A DNA stretch of 39,240 bases from a virus. Each line of letters starts with the position of its first letter. Within the stretch, counting starts at the first letter, position 1. Of this stretch, positions 7,038 through 13,298 are shown in pieces. The notes under the pieces were generated by a model. That model was not told where the DNA came from and did no database searches. It was given only the letters and a program-made list of their open reading frames with translations. The DNA lies in the IMG/VR virus record IMGVR_UViG_3300024319_000034, positions 1 to 39,240 of that record, one strand, 5' to 3'. A program made the position numbers and the translations under genes.

Positions 7038-7750
7038 TTAGTTTCCTTGATTATTTAACCTTTCTATTTTTCGTTTCAACAACATTAAAACTTCGTAAAC
7101 TTCGCCTATACTCATTTCATCTGCCTTATATCCGTTTTCTTTGAGGTAGTGGATTTCATCGTTAGCTGAGTCCAAAACTAGCTGTAAATCTTTTTGTTGA
7201 TTTGACTTAAAAACACTTTTTCGTTTTTTCGCCCTATATCCGTTCTCAAATAGTCCTCTATTTTTGTATCCTTTGATAAAATGCTCATAGCTTTCAGAAT
7301 ATCTATTGAAACTTTCAAAAAAAAAAATTCAATAGCCTGAGAATTTTCGCAAAGTTCTTTTTTCTTTAAGCTGTATTTATCGCTTAATTCTTTGTCGTTT
7401 TCCCCATCTAATAAAATAAAACAATTTGCAATCTCCCATAAAACCCTAGTTGATGTATATTCGTTTAGATTTGACTTCATGTAATTAGCCAATGCGGAAA
7501 TATCGTTGCTTTTTCGGTTTTCATTAGCTTCTAAAATCATATCTAGTGCGATATTAATATCACTTTTTAACAACCCATAATCCACGTTTTTTGTGGCATA
7601 TTGAAACGCAATAAAACGTTTGTATGCGGTTGAACCGAAATCTTTTATAACTCTAAATCTTTGCCCAGCTATCCAATGCTCATCGTAGATGCTTTCTGTT
7701 TTGTCCGTTTTTTCCGTTATTACGTTCCAAATTCTTTTTAATTTACTCAT
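7038..7750 (-). CDS. Tail assembly chaperone, -1 frameshift fusion (gpGT-like), about 237 aa
   Basis: If ribosomes slip back one base at A AAA AAC (7229-7223), 176 residues of the short form are joined to 61 residues read in the -1 frame, ending at TAA 7040-7038. The extension begins RKSVFKSNQQKDLQLVLDS and continues as an amphipathic, charged helical sequence with IHYLKENGYKADEMS and a closing KRKIERLNNQGN. It has no start codon near its 5' end, fills the otherwise empty 160 bp before the tape measure, and has protein-like composition. In lambda and many other phages a G/GT pair made this way is required for tail assembly. The slip site is inferred; C AAA AAG at 7196-7190 is the alternative. 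Confidence 0.65.
7178..7750 (-). CDS. Tail assembly chaperone candidate, short form (gpG-like), 190 aa
   Basis: Starts with an ATGA overlap on the large terminase gene and lies just ahead of the tape measure, the classic site of tail assembly chaperones that keep the tape measure soluble. The sequence is mainly helical (YGLLKSDINIALDMILEANENR) with no transmembrane segment. Near its 3' end are two frame-0 slip candidates, A AAA AAC and C AAA AAG, and the -1 frame stays open far past this stop. It would be the major, non-shifted product. Identity rests on position, size and frameshift architecture rather than on sequence recognition. Confidence 0.65.
   Translation of the reverse strand: MSKLKRIWNVITEKTDKTESIYDEHWIAGQRFRVIKDFGSTAYKRFIAFQYATKNVDYGLLKSDINIALDMILEANENRKSNDISALANYMKSNLNEYTSTRVLWEIANCFILLDGENDKELSDKYSLKKKELCENSQAIEFFFLKVSIDILKAMSILSKDTKIEDYLRTDIGRKNEKVFLSQINKKIYS
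7223..7229 (-). promoter_or_regulatory. Candidate -1 slippery heptamer A AAA AAC
   Basis: In frame 0 the codons are CGA AAA AAC, so the heptamer has the X XXY YYZ form and allows both tRNAs to re-pair after a -1 slip. The reading phase of the downstream open frame (stop at 7040-7038) is exactly -1. I see no strong stimulatory hairpin immediately downstream. Confidence 0.55.
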
Positions 7751-9153
7751 AGTTTTATCTTAATCTTCGACTTTGTTTTATTAATCTTTTCTTTCCTTAT
7801 TTCGTGTTTCTCTTTTAGTATTTTGTTAGTTTTGTTGCTGTTGTTTATTAAGTTTTTTGCTCGGTCTATTTCTTCAATAGTTGGAAAAAGTAAATTAATC
7901 GCATAGCGGAATGTGTCCACTAGGTGCAAATCAATCTTTTTTGATAGTTTCCCCGCATCCGTTGGAATAGCTTGTTTAATTTCGCTAATTAATGACTTGC
8001 AATTGACCTCATCAAAAACAATAGGCAATTTGTACAAAGCATCATTACAAATTCGCCTTGAATGTTCGTGTAATGCGTTAGCCTTTTTGGTTACTGCGCT
8101 AATCGGTTGCAAAAAATATTCCTCAATCTCAGAATAACACGTAACATTTCCACCAGCGGCGGAACGAGAATGTCCGTTATTGTCGCCCGTTATTATTAGA
8201 TTATATTTTTTAAATTGCTCCAATTTATCTAATAATTTTCTTAATCCACCATTCGACTCATAGCTATACAAAAACCTTATTCCTTTTACATAATCAAATT
8301 GAAAAACACAAACAGTTGAGGGATTGTAGTTGAAATCAAACGACAAATAAACATTTTGTGTGTCTATGATTTTTAAATCCTTTTTTACGTGTTTTTCATG
8401 CTTAAATTCATAAAAGAAAGGGTTTTCGTTTAAATTTAAATTCCAGTCGCCCTCCAATAGCATCTTATACATTAAAGGACTCAAATTATCCTTTTGCATC
8501 TGAATCCAATCTTTCTCCACATAAGGATTATCTACAACATTTGCAGGAATGTATTTCCATGACTTTTTCAATGTCCCCTTTACCCATTTGTCGTATATTT
8601 CAGATTTAACCCAGCCTTGCTGCGGGTTGCTTGTACCCAATACAATCTGAGGGGGAATTGCTCGACCTTGTTCCTTCGATTGTTTCCTATCACCCATTTT
8701 CCAAGTACCTGTCCTTTGTAAGCCCATCATGAAGCCCTCGAAGCTAACATCCATTTCCTCCATGCCAAAGCCATCTGCCTCTAATCCGCGAAACCTTTTC
8801 AAATCTGGGTCACGGTCTTTGTTCTCAGCAAAAAAAACAATGGAAGAACCATTTTTAAATTTTGCTGTAAAACTATTGTGCTGCGTAGGTTCGTTAACCA
8901 GGAACTCAGGCGGGCAAATATTGTAGAAGGTCGGGAAAACTGTAGATTTTATACGTTGTAAGTTCTTACGGACTATTATATACTTAGCCCCTGGAAATAG
9001 CTTACACATAAAAATGAAAAAGGCTAGGATGAAATAAGTCTTACCGCTCCTTACGCTGCCGCCCGCGAGTACAAACTGATACTTTCCACTAGCTGCAATT
9101 TCAAACCAACGCTCCTGGGCTGGAAAGGGTTTAAATAATATATTCTCCTTCAT
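7747..9153 (-). CDS. terL: Terminase large subunit, 468 aa
   Basis: The packaging motor: an ATPase that translocates DNA into the prohead and a nuclease that cuts it. Walker A is GGSVRSGKT (31-39); the Walker B region is FRGLEADGFGMEEMD (121-135), with acidic residues at the catalytic site. The C-terminal RNase H-like nuclease shows its three acidic positions in SFDFNYNP (D273), TGDNNGHS (D324) and HLVDTFRY (D413). The length is normal. The ATG overlaps the stop of the HNH gene by one base, and the stop overlaps the next gene by ATGA. Usually a portal gene follows; here a tail chaperone candidate does, so the head genes have been separated from the terminase. Confidence 0.93.
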   Translation of the reverse strand: MKENILFKPFPAQERWFEIAASGKYQFVLAGGSVRSGKTYFILAFFIFMCKLFPGAKYIIVRKNLQRIKSTVFPTFYNICPPEFLVNEPTQHNSFTAKFKNGSSIVFFAENKDRDPDLKRFRGLEADGFGMEEMDVSFEGFMMGLQRTGTWKMGDRKQSKEQGRAIPPQIVLGTSNPQQGWVKSEIYDKWVKGTLKKSWKYIPANVVDNPYVEKDWIQMQKDNLSPLMYKMLLEGDWNLNLNENPFFYEFKHEKHVKKDLKIIDTQNVYLSFDFNYNPSTVCVFQFDYVKGIRFLYSYESNGGLRKLLDKLEQFKKYNLIITGDNNGHSRSAAGGNVTCYSEIEEYFLQPISAVTKKANALHEHSRRICNDALYKLPIVFDEVNCKSLISEIKQAIPTDAGKLSKKIDLHLVDTFRYAINLLFPTIEEIDRAKNLINNSNKTNKILKEKHEIRKEKINKTKSKIKIKL

Positions 9154-9668
9154 TAATCAATTGTTACGTGTTTCCATTTCCTCCCCCTTTTTATATCTGA
9201 GATTGTGGCTGGGTTTACCCCGTATTTCCGACCTAAATCGTTATTAATTCCCCTATAAGGTTTTAGTAACTCTGTTTTAATTTCGACTACATTTTTATCT
9301 GTTAATTTAGCCCGATTATTATTTTCCCCTTTATTACAAGCTAACCCCGTCCTAAATGCATGTTTAACGTTTTCTGAGCCTGTGCAATACTCTAAATTAA
9401 GGAAATTATTATTTTTTTTGTTCCCATCAATGTGATTAACCTGTAAATCACTTTCTCCGTGAAATGTCAACATAATTAATCTATGTACTGCAAAATGAAC
9501 TCTTTTTTTGTTTTTGAATAATCTTACAGCCAAATAACCATACATAGTAATAACGGGTTTCAATTTCCTGCGTTCCCCAGTCTTATTATAATTTAATGAA
9601 TACACATTGCCGAAAATATCGCATTCGTAATCTTCATACCCAGGAACTACTTTTACTTCTGATATCAT
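9153..9668 (-). CDS. HNH homing endonuclease with NUMOD4-like N-terminus, 171 aa
   Basis: The N-terminus (VVPGYEDYECDIFGNVYSL) is a NUMOD4-like DNA-binding module. The HNH core follows: VHRLIMLTFHGE, then VNHIDGNKKNNNFLNLEYCT, with the H-N-H order intact. A C-terminal helix-turn-helix (DLGRKYGVNPATISDIKRGRKW) gives further DNA contacts. Family members are site-specific endonucleases, usually free-standing homing genes. It is wedged between the small and large terminase genes with an 11-nt gap on one side and a TAATG overlap on the other, so it is expressed with them. It is either a selfish gene or, as in some phages, a helper of terminase in cos cleavage. Confidence 0.88.
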   Translation of the reverse strand: MISEVKVVPGYEDYECDIFGNVYSLNYNKTGERRKLKPVITMYGYLAVRLFKNKKRVHFAVHRLIMLTFHGESDLQVNHIDGNKKNNNFLNLEYCTGSENVKHAFRTGLACNKGENNNRAKLTDKNVVEIKTELLKPYRGINNDLGRKYGVNPATISDIKRGRKWKHVTID

Positions 9669-9680
9669 ATTTTTTTGTTT

Positions 9681-10166
9681 TTAGAACTTGACTTCCTTGC
9701 CTCCTATCATAAATACATTTTTCAATTCTTCGCCATCCGTTGTAACATCGACTTTCTCTGGCTCAAATAAACCCAGCATTTTTATCAATATTTCATCCGC
9801 CTTGTTCACATCTGCTGTTCTTATTACTGAAGACATACGCTTTAATAAGTCCTCTTCTTTTTCGCTTAGTACTTCCTTTTGCGCCAACTCAAACACAACG
9901 TCCAACGCTTTCTTCTTCTTTAGTTGGTCATCAATTAACGAATACCTAGTGACTCCATGCTTTCGCTCCATCTCGTCACGTATTTCCGCCTTTCGCTGCT
10001 CGATATAGTCAGACATTTTCTCGTTATGGATTACTTTCCAACCTTCAATGCGAGCGGTTGCCAGTGAGGAATTGGGGTAAACTAGCATATAAGCCTTTGC
10101 CATTGTTAAGTTACTCAAGTACCCATCTATTACTAACTCATATTTCCTTCTCGTTTCTTCTCTCAT
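9681..10166 (-). CDS. terS: Terminase small subunit, 161 aa
   Basis: Binds the packaging site and hands DNA to the large subunit. The N-terminal half has a helix-turn-helix pattern with MAKAYMLVYPNSSLATARIEG, typical of small terminases (A-x-x-x-A-Y...P-N-S...A-R). A helical middle section (oligomerisation) and a C-terminal GLFEPEKVDVTTDGEE tail follow. The assignment relies on these features plus position directly upstream of HNH and the large subunit. Its 5' end overlaps a 43-codon Cys-rich frame in another register by 29 nt. Confidence 0.8.
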   Translation of the reverse strand: MREETRRKYELVIDGYLSNLTMAKAYMLVYPNSSLATARIEGWKVIHNEKMSDYIEQRKAEIRDEMERKHGVTRYSLIDDQLKKKKALDVVFELAQKEVLSEKEEDLLKRMSSVIRTADVNKADEILIKMLGLFEPEKVDVTTDGEELKNVFMIGGKEVKF

Positions 10167-10269
10167 TTTTCTTTAATTTTGGTATGTTTTTTTCATTAAT
10201 GTAGCAAAGGCAAAAGGGCGCAGTGCAATTTTTTCCTTTTATACAGTCCTTATTTTCTTCCTTTTTCAT
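10138..10269 (-). CDS. Small Cys-rich protein, 43 aa, possible zinc knuckle
   Basis: A short frame beginning MKKEENKDCIKGKNCTAPFC with cysteines at 9, 15, 20 and 22 (C-x5-C-x4-C-x-C), followed by YINEKNIPKL and a basic tail. It begins inside the last codons of the lipoprotein gene (20-nt overlap) and ends inside the small terminase gene (29-nt overlap), which fills the apparent 83-nt gap between them. The clustered cysteines and basic tail look like a small metal-binding protein. There is no independent proof of translation; overlaps of this size are larger than elsewhere in the window. Confidence 0.45.
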   Translation of the reverse strand: MKKEENKDCIKGKNCTAPFCLCYINEKNIPKLKKNERRNEKEI

Positions 10270-10579
10270 AAGTATATTTATTTTTAAAACGTGGTCTAAT
10301 TAGGTTGTTATGTATTGTTTGACCCTCTACGCTCACATCGTAACGCCCACAAATAAAGTTTTTTAATGTTGTTTTATCTTTCGGGCTAACTTGGACTGTT
10401 ATTTCTCCAAATCGTTCCTCAACGTTGACAATATAGAAATTAATAGGCTTATCACTTTTATTATGTAAGGTCAAAGTTGTTGTTTCATCTAGCAATAAAT
10501 GACTAGGGTTAGAATTAATTGTATGCCTAGAGGGCAAACAGGAACTAAAAAACAATAATAGAATTATTAAATATCTCAT
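10250..10579 (-). CDS. Putative lipoprotein, 109 aa
   Basis: N-terminus MRYLIILLLFFSSCLPSRH is a lipoprotein signal with lipobox FSSC (Cys14). The mature part is beta-rich (TTLTLHNKSDKPINFYIVNV) and ends in a basic tail. It should be anchored in the host envelope after lipidation. Short phage lipoproteins of this kind can act in superinfection exclusion or lysis; nothing specific points to either. The ATG lies one base after the stop of the DUF3310 gene. Confidence 0.65.
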   Translation of the reverse strand: MRYLIILLLFFSSCLPSRHTINSNPSHLLLDETTTLTLHNKSDKPINFYIVNVEERFGEITVQVSPKDKTTLKNFICGRYDVSVEGQTIHNNLIRPRFKNKYTYEKGRK

Positions 10580-10580
10580 T

Positions 10581-10787
10581 TTATTTTATTTTTTCTTTGT
10601 TTATTAAAATTTGTAAATAATGCTTTGCTTTTTTTAAATCCTCGATACCATTTTTCTCTTTGTATCGACTAACGTATTTTATTACGTTTCCTTCGCAAAA
10701 ATCCATTTCATTCTCTACAATATACCGAATCGGTTCTATTGCTAAAGACTTATAATGATTTCCGCCTATTTGTTTACTTTCCTTCAT
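10581..10787 (-). CDS. DUF3310 family protein, 68 aa
   Basis: The core reads KQIGGNHYKSLAIEPIRYIV, then FCEGNVIKYVSRYKEKNG and a helix with DLKKAKHYLQILI. This is the full DUF3310 pattern (GGxHY...P...G...KY..R...KNG..DL.KA..YL), a small phage family sometimes annotated as nucleotide kinase-like, though its function is not settled. I chose the ATG at 10787 over 10814 because the family begins at about this point. It overlaps the preceding UVR-motif gene by 14 nt. Confidence 0.8.
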   Translation of the reverse strand: MKESKQIGGNHYKSLAIEPIRYIVENEMDFCEGNVIKYVSRYKEKNGIEDLKKAKHYLQILINKEKIK

Positions 10788-11160
10788 TGTCCTTGATTTT
10801 TTTAATTTTATCACGCAATTCAGCCGCTAACTCGAACTGTTGGTTTTCTTCTGCAATACCAAGCTTAAACTCAAGTGCTTCTAGTTCGCTCATGCTTTCC
10901 ATAAACGTGAAATCTTCTTCACTCTTAACATTCATCAAATCAGAATAAAGCGGTTGCAATCCAGAACTGATTAATAATTGATTAATGTAGGACTTTTCGA
11001 AATCCTCAAAAGTTACTTTGATGCACAAAAGAGGTAAGTCGTTTACGTGGCGAATAAAAGGGTAATAGTTAACACCATCCCCGACAAACTCACATATTTT
11101 GTATTTTTTCCCAAGTAGTTTCCTTGTTTTTCTCTTTTCTTTACAAAAAATTGGTATCAT
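10774..11160 (-). CDS. Hypothetical protein with C-terminal UVR-like motif, 128 aa
   Basis: The N-terminal part (MIPIFCKEKRKTRKLLGKKY, then YYPFIRHVNDLPLLCIKVTF) is not recognised. The C-terminal 35 residues form a helical hairpin with ELEALEFKLGIAEENQQFEL and AAELRDKIKKIKD, matching the UVR motif found in UvrB, UvrC and ClpC-associated adaptor proteins, where it mediates protein contacts. A role as an adaptor is inference. An ATG at 11190 would add ten residues overlapping the previous gene; the start at 11160 has the A/T-rich upstream sequence typical here. Confidence 0.6.
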   Translation of the reverse strand: MIPIFCKEKRKTRKLLGKKYKICEFVGDGVNYYPFIRHVNDLPLLCIKVTFEDFEKSYINQLLISSGLQPLYSDLMNVKSEEDFTFMESMSELEALEFKLGIAEENQQFELAAELRDKIKKIKDNEGK

Positions 11161-11170
11161 AATATTGTTT

Positions 11171-11356
11171 TTAATCGTTATAAAAATCACTCAGGAAATC
11201 GTCCTGAGCCGTTTTTGCAGCTTCATCATCAAGTTTCAAAGTAGTAACCTCTTTTAATAGGTTCCTGTTGATTTTTTTAAGCGTGCTAACTTCTTTTCTT
11301 AGCCTGCTCACTTCTCTTATCAACACTTTTTGTCGGTCTTTTTCTTCTGTTGTCAT
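11171..11356 (-). CDS. Small coiled-coil protein, 61 aa
   Basis: Residues 8-45 form a strong heptad coiled coil (VLIREVSRLRKEVSTLKKIN and on), followed by an acidic C-terminus (QDDFLSDFYND). No other motif is seen. It is likely a small oligomeric scaffold or partner of the UVR-motif protein encoded immediately downstream. A degenerate promoter at 11377-11408 may start this operon, leaving a leader of about 16 nt. Confidence 0.65.
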   Translation of the reverse strand: MTTEEKDRQKVLIREVSRLRKEVSTLKKINRNLLKEVTTLKLDDEAAKTAQDDFLSDFYND

Positions 11357-11376
11357 TTTTTTAGTTTATTTATTAG

Positions 11377-11408
11377 ACAATATAACCTTTTTTTAGTTAA
11401 AAACCTAA
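11377..11408 (-). promoter_or_regulatory. Degenerate promoter, TATATTG type
   Basis: TTAG at 11408-11405, 20 nt, TATATTGT at 11384-11377. The boxes deviate from TTTG/TAnnTTTG, but the TATATTG variant with a 20-nt spacer recurs at 22024-22055 and 31140-31171. The sequence before the -7 box (AAAAAAAGGT) equals that at 31148-31157. Confidence 0.4.
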
Positions 11409-11419
11409 TATTTACAAGG

Positions 11420-11512
11420 TTAAAAAAATAAAATATTGATTAATATTGCAAATCCAGCAACAAAAATCATTATATTGAATCTATCTTCGTTTATATCTTC
11501 GTTTAAGTTCAT
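11420..11512 (-). CDS. 30-aa membrane peptide coupled to the u-spanin gene
   Basis: The peptide reads MNLNEDINEDRFNIM followed by one hydrophobic segment (IFVAGFAILINILFF). Its ATG overlaps the stop of the spanin candidate as ATGA, indicating translational coupling. The predicted topology is a short acidic cytoplasmic end and a single membrane helix. Given the neighbour it may belong to lysis, but single-span peptides this small are too simple to classify. Confidence 0.5.
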   Translation of the reverse strand: MNLNEDINEDRFNIMIFVAGFAILINILFF

Positions 11513-11985
11513 TTTACTTTTATTATGATTATGAAAATTAATACTATCAATACAAATATAAGTAAATAAATCCAAAAAGGTATATACTTTTTTAATTTTG
11601 TTGTATATTCTTTTTGTATAATCGTTTTTTGTATCGTGTCTATAACTGAAATTAAAAGCGTATCAGCTATTATTTCCGTCCTTACTGATACTTTCACAAA
11701 CGTATCACGAACTAGTGTTACCTCTACGTTATAAGCTGAATCAATAACATTGTAAGTTACTGAATCCTTTATTTTGTCGTTCCATTTTTCAAAAAGAAAA
11801 GACGTGTCTGGTTTGATAAAAACCTCTTTTGTTATCTCCACAACATCAATAATCGTGTCTGTTTTCTCATTAATAAGATGAGGATAATATTTTGCAATTT
11901 GGTCAATCTTTTTCACCGCCATTTTTTCACTCAAACAGCTAGATAAAAAAACTAAAAACGTAAAAAGTATTATTTTGTATTTCAT
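11509..11985 (-). CDS. Putative unimolecular spanin (u-spanin), 158 aa
   Basis: Starts with a lipoprotein signal, MKYKIILFTFLVFLSSC, with lipobox LSSC (Cys17), and ends with one strong membrane segment (about 134-156, IPFWIYLLIFVLIVLIFIII) and a short basic tail. The 110 residues between are beta-rich and hydrophilic. Outer-membrane lipid anchor plus C-terminal inner-membrane helix is exactly the architecture of u-spanins such as T1 gp11, which fuse the two membranes at the last step of lysis. The call is by topology only. It follows thyA by 2 nt and is coupled to a 30-aa membrane peptide. Confidence 0.65.
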   Translation of the reverse strand: MKYKIILFTFLVFLSSCLSEKMAVKKIDQIAKYYPHLINEKTDTIIDVVEITKEVFIKPDTSFLFEKWNDKIKDSVTYNVIDSAYNVEVTLVRDTFVKVSVRTEIIADTLLISVIDTIQKTIIQKEYTTKLKKYIPFWIYLLIFVLIVLIFIIIIKVK

Positions 11986-11987
11986 AA

Positions 11988-12776
11988 TTAATTACTTAAT
12001 GGTGCTTTAATTTTTGGGTGTGATTTGTAATTTATCAATTCATAATCAAACTCGCCATTTAAAATATCTACATTAGATAGTTTTACGGTTGGTAAGTCGT
12101 AAGGTTCTCTTGTCAATTGCAATTTTGCTTGCTCGATATGATTACTATACAAGTGTACATCACCCAAACTCCCTATCAATTCGCCAGGTTCATACCCCGT
12201 TTCTTTGCAAAGTAATAACAATAACATACCGTAGGATGCAATATTATAGGGTAAACCCAAAAAAGTATCTACGGAACGCTGATTCCACATTAAAGATAAT
12301 TTTCTATTGTTGCTAACATAGCATTGAAAAGCATAATGACAAGGTGGGAGTGTCATTTGGTCAAGCTCTCCAACATTCCATGCTGATACCATATGCCTTC
12401 GTGAATCTCGATTTTTTCTCAACTCTTTTATTAAATTTGCAATTTGGTCAATACCGTCCCAATCTCTCCATTGCTTACCATAGATAGGACCTAATTCACC
12501 GTCTGTTCTTCCTGACTTCTTGTAATCCCCATTCCAAATATTGCATCCATTGTCTTGTAAGTATTTTATATTTGTATCCCCTTTCAGAAACCACTTTAAC
12601 TCTGTCATTACAGACTTCATAGACATTTCTTTTGTAGTCAAAAGAGGAAAACCTTCTTCCATGTCGTATCTTATAAAGCGACCAAAAACAGAAAAAGTTC
12701 CTGTTCCTGTTCTATCAGATTTTTTCCCTCCATTATCGAGAATGTCCTTTAATAAGTTTTTATATTGTTTATCCAT
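11988..12776 (-). CDS. thyA: Thymidylate synthase ThyA, 262 aa
   Basis: Converts dUMP to dTMP with methylenetetrahydrofolate, supplying the thymidine that an AT-rich genome needs. The catalytic cysteine is in LPPCHYAFQ (C146). Other hallmarks are RTGTGTFSVFG near the start, RRHMVSAWNV, LMWNQRSVDTFLGLPYNIAS and GDVHLYSNHI. The length matches the 264-aa bacterial enzyme; the C-terminus ends KAPLSN instead of the usual KAPVAV/I. A terminator hairpin lies 19 nt upstream of the ATG, so expression needs read-through or an unseen promoter. The first 19 codons are duplicated in the gene upstream (12883-13224). Confidence 0.95.
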   Translation of the reverse strand: MDKQYKNLLKDILDNGGKKSDRTGTGTFSVFGRFIRYDMEEGFPLLTTKEMSMKSVMTELKWFLKGDTNIKYLQDNGCNIWNGDYKKSGRTDGELGPIYGKQWRDWDGIDQIANLIKELRKNRDSRRHMVSAWNVGELDQMTLPPCHYAFQCYVSNNRKLSLMWNQRSVDTFLGLPYNIASYGMLLLLLCKETGYEPGELIGSLGDVHLYSNHIEQAKLQLTREPYDLPTVKLSNVDILNGEFDYELINYKSHPKIKAPLSN

Positions 12777-12794
12777 TTTTTTAGTTTTGTTTTT

Positions 12795-12836
12795 AAAAAA
12801 AAACGCTAGACGTTAATAACTGAGTTACTACGTCTA
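12795..12836 (-). terminator. Rho-independent terminator upstream of thyA
   Basis: TAGACGT pairs with ACGTCTA, with an inner TAACT/AGTTA helix, then GCG and nine T on the minus strand. It lies between the 113-aa gene and thyA and may work as an attenuator. Confidence 0.7.
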
Positions 12837-12864
12837 ACTTGGTGTTGTTTTTTCAAATTAAGAT

Positions 12865-12897
12865 GTAAAGTATTTTTAATTCTTAAAGATACTTTAC
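12865..12897 (-). repeat. Inverted repeat spanning a stop codon
   Basis: Perfect 9-bp arms GTAAAGTAT/ATACTTTAC separated by 15 nt. The 5' arm is the coding sequence for the last residues of the 113-aa protein (V-K-Y) and the loop contains its stop codon. No T tract follows, so it is probably an mRNA-stabilising or processing hairpin rather than a terminator. Confidence 0.5.
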
Positions 12898-13224
12898 AAT
12901 TCTGATTCTAATTTCGATAAACTCTTGAGGAAAAAAACTTCTATTAGATTGTTTCATATTCCATTCATTTTCCTCCTTTCTATAAAGAAAAACTCTCCCT
13001 GATAATCCATTTTTACCCAACTTAAATAATACACCATCTACATTCAACTCAAGTGGGGTTTTAAAATTATCGTCTTTATCAATATATTTTAAGCATTCAT
13101 GTAAACCCTCTTTTGTACATTTTGCACGAAAAATCAAACCATAAATACCTGTTCTTTCTATTTTAAATTTTTTCCCTCCATTGTCGAGAATGTCCTTGAG
13201 CAGTTTTTTATATTGTTTATCCAT
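12883..13224 (-). CDS. 113-aa protein whose N-terminus copies ThyA
   Basis: The first 19 residues (MDKQYKKLLKDILDNGGKK) equal those of ThyA except one N-to-K change. At DNA level about 48 of the first 56 bases agree, and most differences are silent. After that only traces remain (ERTGIYG versus DRTGTGT). The remaining 90 residues contain ECLKYIDKDDNFKTPLELNV, then KLGKNGLSGRVFLYRKEENE, and no ThyA catalytic motif. It is therefore not a thymidylate synthase. Possible explanations are a partial duplication fused to another gene, or an unrelated gene whose start was replaced by recombination. Its function is unknown. Confidence 0.65.
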   Translation of the reverse strand: MDKQYKKLLKDILDNGGKKFKIERTGIYGLIFRAKCTKEGLHECLKYIDKDDNFKTPLELNVDGVLFKLGKNGLSGRVFLYRKEENEWNMKQSNRSFFPQEFIEIRIRIVKYL

Positions 13225-13240
13225 AATATTTATTTTTTAA

Positions 13241-13298
13241 TCCTAACAAACGTTATATGTACAACTCTAAGCGAGCCGTCAAATAGCTTGTGTTAGCC
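13241..13298 (-). repeat. Boundary element E1, inverted-repeat ends (cassette-like)
   Basis: Between the methyltransferase and the 113-aa gene lies a 58-nt element whose ends are imperfect inverted repeats (CTAACAAA at 13243-13250, TTGTGTTAG at 13288-13296 on the plus strand). It contains CGTTATATGTACAA, similar to CGTTATGTACAA in element E2. The stop codon of the methyltransferase falls inside one arm. The layout resembles an integron attC site, but the core heptamers do not fit the consensus exactly. Confidence 0.4.
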
